This document shows, one piece after another, positions 5,736 through 12,875 of a DNA stretch of 30,965 nucleotides. Location: the IMG/VR virus record IMGVR_UViG_3300043774_000446, positions 1 to 30,965 of that record; one strand, 5' to 3'. The translations under genes and the position numbers were made by a program. This DNA comes from a virus. Below the pieces are notes generated by a model that saw only the letters and a list, made by a program, of their open reading frames with translations, made no database searches and had not been told where the DNA came from. Within the stretch, counting starts at the first letter, position 1, and each line of letters begins with the position of its first letter.

Positions 5736-7258
5736 TAGATAGCAGATTGTACTCGTTGACGAATGGTTGCTAAATCCACTGTGTTGTGGAATTCACCATT
5801 CATATAGATCATTTGCAAAGAACCGGCGGATTCACCAGCCCATGTCTGTCTGTCTACCAGTTTGTAACCGCCTTCGCCGGTTGTAACTTGCAGCAGACCA
5901 GTTGCAGATTTCTTGGTACCATCATCTGTGATAGGATCTTTGAAGATTTCTTTGCCTTCTACAGCAAAGGCCGGACTACCGGATTCAGCCTTATGTGTTA
6001 TTTCCACGTAGGTAGCTTTCATCGCAAATCCAAAAGTATCGCGAGTGTTGTATTGGTAAGTGAATGAACCGATACCAAGAACCACATTGGTAGATGCGAA
6101 TCCTTTAGATTCCAAACGGCGGCAGATTTCTTCAGCACGGTCAATTGTAATGCTGTCTCCGTAGATTGCTCCGATGTGCGGATCCAATACTTTGTAGCCC
6201 TGTTCATTTACGGTTCCACCGAATACATCCCAAAGCAATTCAATAACTCCTTTGTATTTTGGATGTGAAGTATCTAAATCTGCATTTTCAACAACATCTC
6301 TGTAATCACGAGATATAACTTTTTCTCCACAAAGAATATCTACCGGATCTCCACTATCAGGACGGATAACCAACTTGCCATCACGAGCCAAGATTTCTTC
6401 TTTCAAGGTAACCACGTGTTCGGTACAAACTTTCCATAGATCCCATGTGTCAGATACTACTGAGAGTATTCCTTTTGGATATGTGTTAAGCAATCTGCGG
6501 AAAGTATCAGTTTCATCCTCTTTACCGCCTGCGCACATTACCGAGTGCTCGGTTGCAGGAACCGAACCGGCCACAAATCCTTCAGCACCGTAAAACTTAC
6601 GAGCACCGTAGATTGCAGGTAATGAGTCAGTACCAGAGAATGATGTGAGGTGACCTAAGCCAGAAGAGATTACCGCCTCGGCAGAGTCCATACCACGCAT
6701 TGAGAAGTCATGTCCTTGCCAGTCGATGAACCATGCATTTGCAGGGTCGGTCTTTTTCATCCACTTGGTAAGAACCTTGCGGTATGCTTGAGCGATAGTA
6801 GCAGAAGTCATTGGCTTCCATAGCAAGTTGGAAAGGATTGTTTCCAAGTAGTTGGTTAACCAGTAGAAATCTGGGTGTGTGTTGTAGATTGTAAGAACCG
6901 GAACTTTGATTGGAACCATAGTTCCTTCAGGAAGAGCTTTAACAGCGATTGGCAAGTAGCCGAGATCGTGCAACTTTTCAAAGTGGGTAACATCATAGTC
7001 AGTTCCCAAGTACATTGAGAGTTCTTCCTTCATCTGTCCACAGACCAAGTCCTTGGGTTGCGAGAAGAAGTCGCGTTGGAACGCTTCGTGAATCTGTTGC
7101 ATAACCATCTGTTGGCCGAACGAAACGACCTGGTCGCAACCTTTCGGCGCGTACTTATTGGAACGAGGGGTGAAGTTTGAGTAAACTTTTGTGGTTCCCT
7201 TTGGGTACTGTTGGTGGTGGCCAGTCTTGTAGCCGTCTGTGAGAAAGAGTGGATTCAT
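5735..7258 (-). CDS. nadV: Nicotinamide phosphoribosyltransferase-like enzyme (NAMPT/NadV, or Namat)
   Basis: A 507-residue enzyme of the NAMPT family, full length for it. Motifs seen: LTDGYKTGHHQQYP at 6-19, NFTPRSNKYAP at 28-38, GHDFSMRGMDS with SSGLGHLTSFSGTDS at 198-212, SVPATEHSV with the catalytic-type His238, SVVSDTWDLWK at 266-276, and LVIRPDSGDP at 296-305, which binds the phosphoribosyl group. The classical reaction joins nicotinamide to PRPP to give NMN. In phage NARP1 systems a relative (Namat) joins nicotinamide to ADP-ribose pyrophosphate to give NAD+ directly. The nearest upstream unit starts with a PRPP-synthetase-like gene and no NMN adenylyltransferase is seen in the window, which keeps both readings open. 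It follows its own cassette 5. Confidence 0.93.
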   Translation of the reverse strand: MNPLFLTDGYKTGHHQQYPKGTTKVYSNFTPRSNKYAPKGCDQVVSFGQQMVMQQIHEAFQRDFFSQPKDLVCGQMKEELSMYLGTDYDVTHFEKLHDLGYLPIAVKALPEGTMVPIKVPVLTIYNTHPDFYWLTNYLETILSNLLWKPMTSATIAQAYRKVLTKWMKKTDPANAWFIDWQGHDFSMRGMDSAEAVISSGLGHLTSFSGTDSLPAIYGARKFYGAEGFVAGSVPATEHSVMCAGGKEDETDTFRRLLNTYPKGILSVVSDTWDLWKVCTEHVVTLKEEILARDGKLVIRPDSGDPVDILCGEKVISRDYRDVVENADLDTSHPKYKGVIELLWDVFGGTVNEQGYKVLDPHIGAIYGDSITIDRAEEICRRLESKGFASTNVVLGIGSFTYQYNTRDTFGFAMKATYVEITHKAESGSPAFAVEGKEIFKDPITDDGTKKSATGLLQVTTGEGGYKLVDRQTWAGESAGSLQMIYMNGEFHNTVDLATIRQRVQSAI

Positions 7259-7273
7259 TTTTTTTATTTTTTG

Positions 7274-7336
7274 TATAGTATAAAATTAACCAAAAAGATC
7301 CACATTAGAAAACTTTTTGGCATAAAGTTATTAACA
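7274..7336 (-). promoter_or_regulatory. Intergenic cassette 5
   Basis: The minus-strand proximal block TTGGTTAATTTTATACTATA (7293-7274) is followed by an A-rich leader of about 15 bases and the ATG of the nicotinamide phosphoribosyltransferase gene at 7258. The distal GTTAATAACTTT is at 7336-7324. A hairpin lies between the blocks and is listed separately. Confidence 0.68.
7290..7320 (-). terminator. Hairpin in cassette 5, probable terminator
   Basis: CCAAAAAG (7290-7297) pairs perfectly with CTTTTTGG (7313-7320) around a 15-base loop. On the minus strand it follows the stop of the deoxyribosyltransferase-like gene (7342) and leads into TTAATTTTAT. The stem is AT-rich and the loop long, so termination may be partial. 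Its 3' arm is part of the TTGG of the proximal promoter block. Confidence 0.45.
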
Positions 7337-7341
7337 TTTTT

Positions 7342-7839
7342 CTACCACTTGTAGACGCGGTCCTCTTTTACAACCTTTGTGCGGAGAGCACCGATGGCTT
7401 CTTCCATTGTGTTGAACAGCGGAATGTTGTGACGAGTGCAGACGATTTCCACATTGCCTTTCCGCCAAAAACCATCCGGGCAGCAGACGATCATCTTGTG
7501 ATCATCGCAATGCATGCCTAATTCCAGGAGAGAAATCGGGCTTTGTGTTCCTGGAGAGAAGTACATGAAGATGATGTCGCATTCTTCCAACTTGTTCATT
7601 TCCCAATTTACCTGATGGTTGAACTGCGGATTGGTTTGCTCCTGTTTCCAGGAAGAGTCCCACTCGTCTCGGCGAGGGTTGAAAAAGGTGACGCGTTCGT
7701 TCTCAAAACGCTTAGGTAGTTCGACCTGCCAGTCCTCAGCGGCACCCATCTCGATGGAGCCGGCCAGGAACACCGTCACTGTATTGAGCTCGGGTGCTTG
7801 GTCTTCGGTTGTTGGTTTGATGATTTTCATGTCATGCAA
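7342..7839 (-). CDS. Nucleoside 2-deoxyribosyltransferase-like protein
   Basis: A 165-residue protein, or 162 residues from the second ATG at 7830. It shows the family pattern: VTVFLAGSIEMG near residue 22, FFNPRRDEWDSSW, NHQVNWEMNKLEECDIIFMYFSPGTQSPISLLELGMH, in which the Glu of LLELG is the expected catalytic residue, then IVCCPDGFW. Enzymes of this fold exchange bases between nucleosides or cleave N-glycosidic bonds of nucleotides. In the present setting it could act on nucleotide salvage or on NAD-related nucleotides; the substrate cannot be read from the sequence. It overlaps the upstream gene by a few bases and ends the unit that starts with the PRPP-synthetase-like gene. Confidence 0.8.
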   Translation of the reverse strand: MHDMKIIKPTTEDQAPELNTVTVFLAGSIEMGAAEDWQVELPKRFENERVTFFNPRRDEWDSSWKQEQTNPQFNHQVNWEMNKLEECDIIFMYFSPGTQSPISLLELGMHCDDHKMIVCCPDGFWRKGNVEIVCTRHNIPLFNTMEEAIGALRTKVVKEDRVYKW

Positions 7840-8356
7840 GTTTGAAGTTTCTTAGGTAGTCACGGAGGAAGATGATAGTGTTAGCGTCTCTGCCAAATTG
7901 AGTTTTCCAGCTGATGTAGCTGGGAAGCTTTGAGAAGTCTTTTCCTGCCTGCTTATAGGCTTCCAGCTCTTCATAAGGAATCGTGTAGTCAGGAAACTCT
8001 TCCCTGTCAAACACTCGGTCATCGACGATGAAGACGAATGCAGTCAGCTGGTCGCCCAAGTCAGGCTCCCGAAAAGAGGCGCACAGTACGCCCGCGTCGG
8101 TAAGTTCTATTAAGGACTTGTTCAGAGTGCCAATGCGCTCTGGGTTGGAGTTTGTAGTGCCTCCATTGAGGATGATGAAAGTCTTGTCGCATTTGCGCCA
8201 TGCATCAAAGGCAGCTCGCTCAGCAGCTTTTACCTCTGTGCTAAGAGCCATCATCAAGTTGTTGTACTCTTGTACTGCGTGACCAAACTGGATTCCCTGT
8301 TGGATTGGGCTGAGGTTGTAGGGGACGAACCCATACATTCGATATGTTCTATTCAT
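7832..8356 (-). CDS. PTH2-like (peptidyl-tRNA hydrolase 2 fold) protein
   Basis: A 174-residue protein. The N-terminal part YGFVPYNLSPIQQGIQFGHAVQEY resembles the PTH2 beginning, in which a strand is followed by S-GQ-A-Q--HA. Later segments fit the same fold: CDKTFIILNGG (strand), LNKSLIELTDAGVLCASFREPDLGDQLTAFVFIVDD, which resembles the PTH2 stretch with L-LA---GL---IRDAG-T-I-PGT-TVLAIGP. PTH2 enzymes free tRNA from peptidyl-tRNA on stalled ribosomes. I remember phage proteins of this type but have no direct evidence of activity. The C-terminal 50 residues look like an added region. It overlaps the genes on both sides by a few bases. Confidence 0.55.
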   Translation of the reverse strand: MNRTYRMYGFVPYNLSPIQQGIQFGHAVQEYNNLMMALSTEVKAAERAAFDAWRKCDKTFIILNGGTTNSNPERIGTLNKSLIELTDAGVLCASFREPDLGDQLTAFVFIVDDRVFDREEFPDYTIPYEELEAYKQAGKDFSKLPSYISWKTQFGRDANTIIFLRDYLRNFKLA

Positions 8357-8630
8357 TTATGGCGGTTTTTAGTCTGCGGATTTCTTCAATTACACCATCA
8401 CCGAGTTCGATCTTTGACATGAGCGTCAAGTCCATGATCTGTGATTCGTAAAGTTGGATAAGTTGGTCTCTTGCATCAAGATCGGCGTTGACCTGATTCT
8501 CTGGATAGTTTCTTTCTAACCAATCGGTAGCTGCTTGGTGGTTGACTTCACCGCCTTCTCCGCCAATTTGCATTACGCCAAAACGGTCGATGGCTTCGTG
8601 TACAATGTTTCTAAAATGTTCGTATTTCAT
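8349..8630 (-). CDS. Unknown 93-residue protein
   Basis: Starts MKYEHFRNIVHEAIDRFGVM. I chose ATG at 8630 over a longer frame from 8738 because the extension would run into the upstream gene and is rich in unlikely residues. The middle (NHQAATDWLERNYPENQVNADLDARDQLIQLYESQIMDL) is helical and the end is a charged helix. No family is recognised. It overlaps the PTH2-like gene by 8 bases. Confidence 0.75.
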   Translation of the reverse strand: MKYEHFRNIVHEAIDRFGVMQIGGEGGEVNHQAATDWLERNYPENQVNADLDARDQLIQLYESQIMDLTLMSKIELGDGVIEEIRRLKTAINE

Positions 8631-8653
8631 GGTTTGTAGTTTGTGATTGTGAA

Positions 8654-8938
8654 TTAGAGGTCTCTCCAATCTGATGAATGCGTCGACACGTTCAAAGAAA
8701 AAGATAGCCAGCAACCTTCTCTTTGATCGCTGGACCATTTAACATCAGCCCACCCTGCTTTAATGTACCTCTCTTTTAGGATCTGGTAGTGCGAATATGA
8801 CATGCCATTTGGTACATCTACGTTAATCGATGATTTTGGAGCAACTTTTTTGTTCGCCAATATTCCGTCGATCTTGTCTTCAAAGAAATCCACTTCAGCC
8901 ATGAAGTTTTCATTTAATTGATTTGGTCCTATTGCCAT
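8654..8938 (-). CDS. Unknown 94-residue protein
   Basis: Starts MAIGPNQLNENFMAEVDFFED, two bases after the macro domain stop. It contains a helix (ILANKKV), then SYSHYQILKERYIKAGWADVKWSSDQREG, which looks like a helix followed by two strands, and ends in SLNVSTHSSDWRDL. The order helix-A-GW--V-W suggests a small alpha/beta fold that is common among phage proteins. No function is known to me. Confidence 0.75.
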   Translation of the reverse strand: MAIGPNQLNENFMAEVDFFEDKIDGILANKKVAPKSSINVDVPNGMSYSHYQILKERYIKAGWADVKWSSDQREGCWLSFSLNVSTHSSDWRDL

Positions 8939-8940
8939 GT

Positions 8941-9456
8941 TTATGGTTTGTAGTTTACGATTGTGACTTGACAGTCTTTGAGTTCAACATTGATGATATG
9001 TTCTATGCGATTCCAGTTCCCGCCCGCAAGACCAGCACCGATCTTAGGCATTCCGATGTGTTTACCACCAAACTCAATGTTTAACTTGCGCATACAAATT
9101 GTGAATGCCTCATAATCGAATGGGCGAAGATCACCATCCGTGTGGTTTCTTCCGTAATTGAATTGTGTATACGCGTTGACCACAGTTAGCTGGGGCTCAT
9201 TGCGATTATTCTTGAGATCTGATAGAGAAAAGATTGTCTTTTCTCCTAGAACAAAAGTTTGATAGTCAATGTTGCCTAGCTTATTTACATCAGAACCCCA
9301 GAGTTCCATTCCAAATCTGTCACAGCCAAAAGCCTCTGCCATCTGTGGAGCAATTCCTGCACCCATTTTGCTATGGCAATTACAGCCGTGTACTATCACA
9401 TCAAACTTTGCTTCCTTCGCAAGTTTGATTAAGTCTCCGTCGATGTAGTTGATCAT
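8941..9456 (-). CDS. Macro domain protein (ADP-ribose or ADP-ribose-phosphate processing)
   Basis: A 171-residue single macro domain. Visible: GDLI at 7-10, VIVHGCNCHSKMGAGIAPQM (20-39) that forms the ADP-ribose pocket, LTVVNAYTQFNYG at 90-102, and GMPKIGAGLAGGNW at 135-148 forming the diphosphate loop. The HGCN, MGAGIA and P-IGAGLAGGNW pattern is closest in my memory to the Poa1/TARG1-type group, which removes the phosphate from ADP-ribose-1''-phosphate or hydrolyses ADP-ribose from proteins. It lies in the same unit as the PRPP-synthetase-like enzyme and near the nicotinamide phosphoribosyltransferase, which points to ADP-ribose or NAD handling; RNA-repair by-products are another possible substrate. 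Its ATG overlaps the preceding stop as ATGA. Confidence 0.88.
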   Translation of the reverse strand: MINYIDGDLIKLAKEAKFDVIVHGCNCHSKMGAGIAPQMAEAFGCDRFGMELWGSDVNKLGNIDYQTFVLGEKTIFSLSDLKNNRNEPQLTVVNAYTQFNYGRNHTDGDLRPFDYEAFTICMRKLNIEFGGKHIGMPKIGAGLAGGNWNRIEHIINVELKDCQVTIVNYKP

Positions 9457-9641
9457 GGTCTTTCAATGCTGGTTATTGCTGTTCTATCGATTGGGTAGCA
9501 CGCCACCAATTCGCCATTTGCGTGGAACGCATAGTAGCCTTTTGAAGTACTATTGTTTGTGGTCGTGGTAAAACTATCTGCCTTTAATTCTTCTCTCCAG
9601 GAGGTATGACCGCCGATGATTAGTAGGTGGTATGTGTTCAT
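9453..9641 (-). CDS. Small unknown protein
   Basis: A 62-residue protein starting MNTYHLLIIGGHTSW, with GYYAFHANGELVACYPIDRT further on, so probably a small beta-rich domain. ATG at 9641 follows the stop of the PRPP-synthetase-like gene by one base; an earlier ATG at 9653 would overlap that gene. It lies between the PRPP-synthetase-like and macro domain genes and so may be functionally tied to them. No family is recognised. Confidence 0.72.
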   Translation of the reverse strand: MNTYHLLIIGGHTSWREELKADSFTTTTNNSTSKGYYAFHANGELVACYPIDRTAITSIERP

Positions 9642-9642
9642 T

Positions 9643-10497
9643 TTAGAATACATTGAATTGAGTTACTTGTGAATTGTCTACATCCTTTACAGAGTTTGTG
9701 CAAAAGATTTGAGGGAAATGGTTGTTGAGTTCTCCAAAGCCAGCGGAAAAGATTCCGTGAGTGACTACCAGGTAGACCTTAGCGGTAGGGCGGCTGTCGT
9801 GAATCGCTTTGGCAAGTTCCACGAAAGTCCGACCTCCGTCGCAGATGTCGTCGACGATGACATATTTCAAGTCGTTGTGTTGGTCCAGCGTGGGAATCTC
9901 TGTACGAAGTATCTTTCCAGTCTTAATGTCGCGCACCTTGTTAGCGGTGATGATCTTTTCAATCTTAAACTTCTGAGCCACATCGAAGATTTTCTTGTAG
10001 GCGCCTGCGTCGGGTGATACCAGGACGACGCGGTCTTGTGCACCGTCCTTGTTGTCGATGGATTCCAAAGCACCCTTGACGATCCTGTGATTGTCGATCT
10101 TTTCATAATTGTCGAGGCAGGCTTCCAACACGTCAGAGTGTGGATCCAGTACAATCACAGCATCGAACTTTTGAGCATTGATGATGGGGCAGATTACCTG
10201 CTTTAAGTAGTTGACATCGCCAGGTGTAAAGCGGCGGTCAGAACGAGCACCCACGAAGTACGGCGTGTACAGGAAGACTTGAGAAGCTCCGTTGTTTCGA
10301 AGTGCCTGGTTTGCACAGATGATAAGTTCCAAGTCACGGAAATCATTGAGACGGCTGTAGATCTTTACAGCGACGCTTTGCAAAAATCCAGGTTGATCCA
10401 GTGTAATGGATTGCTGACCATCGGGAAACCGATTGATTGTGAATGGAATCTCTGAATTTTCTGGGTAAGCCAGATTGAGCATTGATAAGTTTGCCAT
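9643..10497 (-). CDS. prs: Ribose-phosphate pyrophosphokinase-like enzyme (PRPP synthetase or ADP-ribose pyrophosphate synthetase)
   Basis: A 284-residue protein of the PRPP synthetase family, a little shorter than the typical enzyme of about 310. Seen: RFPDGQQSI at 23-31, LYTPYFVGARSDRRF at 76-90 in place of the IPYFGYARQDRK loop that contacts ATP, VLDPHSD at 117-122, VLVSPDAGAYKK at 158-169, and YVIVDDICDGGRTF at 212-225, which is the PRPP-binding loop. The classical reaction moves pyrophosphate from ATP to ribose-5-phosphate. Phage relatives (Adps) instead act on ADP-ribose. I chose ATG at 10497 because the promoter block lies at 10513-10532, inside a longer frame from 10542. First gene of its unit. 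Confidence 0.88.
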   Translation of the reverse strand: MANLSMLNLAYPENSEIPFTINRFPDGQQSITLDQPGFLQSVAVKIYSRLNDFRDLELIICANQALRNNGASQVFLYTPYFVGARSDRRFTPGDVNYLKQVICPIINAQKFDAVIVLDPHSDVLEACLDNYEKIDNHRIVKGALESIDNKDGAQDRVVLVSPDAGAYKKIFDVAQKFKIEKIITANKVRDIKTGKILRTEIPTLDQHNDLKYVIVDDICDGGRTFVELAKAIHDSRPTAKVYLVVTHGIFSAGFGELNNHFPQIFCTNSVKDVDNSQVTQFNVF

Positions 10498-10512
10498 GTT
10501 ATTGTTTTTTTG

Positions 10513-10576
10513 TATAGTATAAAAATAACCAAAGAGATTCAAACTAGGAAATGTTTTGCCTAAAAGTTATTAACAA
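10513..10576 (-). promoter_or_regulatory. Intergenic cassette 6
   Basis: The minus-strand proximal block is TTGGTTATTTTTATACTATA (10532-10513), with one change from the consensus. It precedes ATG 10497 after an A-rich leader. The distal GTTAATAACTTT is at 10576-10563. The middle keeps GGCAAAACATTT but has poor pairing. Its position decides the start of the PRPP-synthetase-like gene. Confidence 0.65.
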
Positions 10577-11070
10577 TCTTTGGACAATTGCTTCTCAATG
10601 TAGTCTGCAATAATGATAACCTCATCGTCACTAATCCACCAATGCTGTACATCTCCATTGACGGTTATTGAGAAGTCGCCATCGGTTGGATCCAGCACAA
10701 CCTCATTGAACTCGCGGATTGGATTGTGCTTAGCCCGGTTGCTTTCATCGATTCCCTCAAACACCTTGCGCATGGTTTCGCTCATTTTTGTAGAGCGGTC
10801 CATTTCCACGTAGTTGTAATACTTCGTCTTTTCCCCGGTCGGACCATGCGTAATGGTTACTTCAAGTCCGCTCCAGTCGGTGACGCCTTTCCAGTTCTTC
10901 AAGATGTAAGTCTTGGCAATGTTAGCAATATGTTCCATTGCAACCATATGTTTACGGTACTCTTCCATGTAGTCTTTTTCCACATAGAAGATCGATTGCT
11001 TGTAGCCTTCTTCGTACTCTTCCTCTGTCATAAAAACAGGAGAGAAGATTGTTCCGGGTATGTCTTTCAT
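10570..11070 (-). CDS. Unknown 166-residue protein
   Basis: Starts MKDIPGTIFSPVFMTEEEYEE. ATG at 11070 lies 7 bases after the upstream stop at 11078; a longer frame from 11118 overlaps that gene. The N-terminal half is helical and charged (YKQSIFYVEKDYMEEYRKHM, then AMEHIANIAKTYILKNW). The C-terminal half has strands (DFSITVNGDVQHWWISDDEVIIIADYI). No family is recognised. It is the last gene of the unit that starts at 13106. Confidence 0.78.
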   Translation of the reverse strand: MKDIPGTIFSPVFMTEEEYEEGYKQSIFYVEKDYMEEYRKHMVAMEHIANIAKTYILKNWKGVTDWSGLEVTITHGPTGEKTKYYNYVEMDRSTKMSETMRKVFEGIDESNRAKHNPIREFNEVVLDPTDGDFSITVNGDVQHWWISDDEVIIIADYIEKQLSKDC

Positions 11071-11077
11071 TATATTG

Positions 11078-11323
11078 TTATTTGTGCCATTGGTCGTACT
11101 CAATATCCCATGCAGCATCGTACTTTGCTTGGATGTCTGTTGGTAAGTGTGGATAGATCTCTTTTTGGAAGTACTTATTCATAGACCAACCAAACTTAAG
11201 TTCGGATAGATTTGTTTCCGGGTATTCACAGTCTTCTCCGCCTTGACAGATTGTTGGGCTACAACATCCAGTTACTCCACAGGATTCGCATTTTTTACAG
11301 TATGGAGAGTAGTCTTCGCTCAT
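11078..11323 (-). CDS. Cysteine-rich small protein, probable metal binder
   Basis: An 81-residue protein with seven cysteines in the first 32 residues (9, 12, 15, 20, 21, 26, 32; pattern CKKCESC, CC, C, C). Such spacing is typical of zinc-binding knuckles. The rest is a helical segment ending in AAWDIEYDQWHK. No family is recognised. It overlaps the preceding gene by 4 bases (ATGA). Confidence 0.78.
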   Translation of the reverse strand: MSEDYSPYCKKCESCGVTGCCSPTICQGGEDCEYPETNLSELKFGWSMNKYFQKEIYPHLPTDIQAKYDAAWDIEYDQWHK

Positions 11324-11619
11324 ATAAGTTCTCCTTTTTCTATTTCTTCTTTGCGGTTAAGCAATTCAAGCTTAAGCGTAATTTGCTTTCGCCACCAAGA
11401 TTTGGAAAGATCCAAGTTTTCTGTGTCTGCATAGATCCGGAAAACTTCCTTGGGTTGCTGACTTTCAATGGTGGGGCCAAAGAGTAACCACCGTTTTCTG
11501 CTGACCGTTTGCGTGCCTTCGTAAAAGACAGTGACCGGGTCAGATCCATAGTCCTCGCCGTAACGTACCCAGAGAGTTTCGTATTGCAGTGTTCTTCCTT
11601 GTACCTCAATTGTTTTCAT
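11320..11619 (-). CDS. Unknown 99-residue protein
   Basis: Starts MKTIEVQGRTLQYETLWVRYG at ATG 11619, one base after the upstream stop at 11621; a longer frame from 11679 lies inside the upstream gene. The first two-thirds are beta-rich (VTVFYEGTQTVSRKRWLLFG) and the end is a charged helix (ITLKLELLNRKEEIEKGELI). No family is recognised. It overlaps the start of the cysteine-rich gene. Confidence 0.76.
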   Translation of the reverse strand: MKTIEVQGRTLQYETLWVRYGEDYGSDPVTVFYEGTQTVSRKRWLLFGPTIESQQPKEVFRIYADTENLDLSKSWWRKQITLKLELLNRKEEIEKGELI

Positions 11620-11620
11620 G

Positions 11621-11908
11621 TTATTTGATTGCGTGTGAAGGATCGTAATCTTTGTTTTCCTCGATTGTGTAAGTACCACAGAGAACTACCGTTTCCAATT
11701 CGTCTCCGCCGCAGTCGCAATGCTTCTGGAAGGTGATGCAACCGTCCTGCGTTTTGGTGTATTCTGTTGTGTAGTAGTGCTGGCTGCCGCCACTCACTAT
11801 CTCGTATTTGTATTTCTTTTTCTGGTTATCAACCAAAAAAATGATTAGTGTTGCTACCAATGAAGATAGCAACACTACTGAAATGATTGTGAGAAGAGTG
11901 GTTCTCAT
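11621..11908 (-). CDS. Small membrane-anchored protein
   Basis: A 95-residue protein with one N-terminal membrane segment at about 4-26 (LLTIISVVLLSSLVATLIIFLV), followed by a basic patch NQKKKYKY and a soluble domain with Cys at HCDCGGDE and VLCGTY. Its ATG overlaps the stop of the SPFH gene (TAATG at 11908). The soluble part has the look of a small phage protein with KTQDGCITF-K-C. Membrane placement next to the SPFH protein suggests the two may act together, which is inference. Confidence 0.75.
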   Translation of the reverse strand: MRTTLLTIISVVLLSSLVATLIIFLVDNQKKKYKYEIVSGGSQHYYTTEYTKTQDGCITFQKHCDCGGDELETVVLCGTYTIEENKDYDPSHAIK

Positions 11909-12852
11909 TACTTAATGTTTAGAAGAGTTCCGCTGTTGCCAGCAACTGTAGTAGGCATTTTACCATCCCACCTTGACCACTTAACAAATTCGATGTATTG
12001 CGGAGTAAGTTCTCTCTGTTTAATTTTCATAGACATTGCTTCAGCATTGGCGCCAATAAGTAACTTGGCAGAATCGCCTCGTGCAATTGCCATTTTCTCT
12101 TGAGCCTCGGCCTCAGCAACTAGTTTTCGTTGCATTGCTGCTTGTGCTTCCTGAACTGCCTTGGTTTTAGATTCAATAGCAGCCTGTAGTGATTGCGGCG
12201 GAATGATGTTAGTACGTAATTGGCTTACCTCAAACCATTTTGCAAGGCGCTTATTACATTCTACAACAATGGCAGCCTCGAACTGTTCGCGTTGATTAAA
12301 GATTGCATCCACTTCCCACTTATTAGCTACGTCATTAACCGATGATACGATGGCATTCTTGAGCCAGCCCTGTTCAATGTCTTTGATTTCCAGGCGAAGG
12401 TTGACGAACATGTCCCCAATTGCATCAGGCTTAAGTGAGTAGTTAAAGCTTGGTTTGATTGTAGCAGAGAAACCACCCTTAGTGATTACCACCTGGTCAG
12501 AGTACTCGATGTGTTGTTGGTATGTGGGGAATTCTAACATTTGTTCGAACCATGAATTGTAGAGAACCCAACCAGTTTTGTATTGATAGTTGGAAACTCC
12601 TCGTTCATTCCCGGTCAAATTAACCTTGATGCCTTTGTGACCTGCGTCGACACGCTCAAGCTTATAGGGCTGGATGAGTGTCAGCAAAAGGCCGCCAACA
12701 AAAACGATGATTGGCTTGATTATCCATGTGGATGAGATTTTTGAGTCTCCCCATTTGTCTGGTTTGGCTGCAGATTTAGCAGCGTTGAAACCGCGCAGTG
12801 CCATCAAGACTGCAGTTACGATGGTTGCTAGTAATAGCGTGATTGTAATCAT
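11908..12852 (-). CDS. SPFH/Band 7 (prohibitin-like) membrane protein
   Basis: A 314-residue protein. An N-terminal hydrophobic segment (2-20) and a second at about 44-62 (WIIKPIIVFVGGLLLTLI) anchor it. The SPFH domain follows: VDAGHKGIKVNLTGNERGV, WVLYNSWFEQMLEFPTYQQHIEYSDQVVITKGGFSATI, then INDVANKW-type segments and IIPPQSLQAAIESKTKAVQEAQAAMQRKLVAEAEAQ, a long Ala/Glu-rich coiled coil typical of prohibitins and HflK/HflC, with the usual AR-D-A-LLIGANAEA. Such proteins form ring-like membrane scaffolds and control proteases such as FtsH. In a phage it may stabilise the membrane or guard phage proteins against FtsH; this is inference. It sits in a unit with three other membrane or metal-binding genes. 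Confidence 0.88.
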   Translation of the reverse strand: MITITLLLATIVTAVLMALRGFNAAKSAAKPDKWGDSKISSTWIIKPIIVFVGGLLLTLIQPYKLERVDAGHKGIKVNLTGNERGVSNYQYKTGWVLYNSWFEQMLEFPTYQQHIEYSDQVVITKGGFSATIKPSFNYSLKPDAIGDMFVNLRLEIKDIEQGWLKNAIVSSVNDVANKWEVDAIFNQREQFEAAIVVECNKRLAKWFEVSQLRTNIIPPQSLQAAIESKTKAVQEAQAAMQRKLVAEAEAQEKMAIARGDSAKLLIGANAEAMSMKIKQRELTPQYIEFVKWSRWDGKMPTTVAGNSGTLLNIK

Positions 12853-12875
12853 GTTTTGTTTGTTTTAGAGTGAAT

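Noticed and set aside
5735-10497. A classical two-step NadV plus NMN adenylyltransferase pathway
   Set aside because: No adenylyltransferase with an HxGH or similar motif is visible in the window. The gene may be outside, so this is not excluded, only not supported here.
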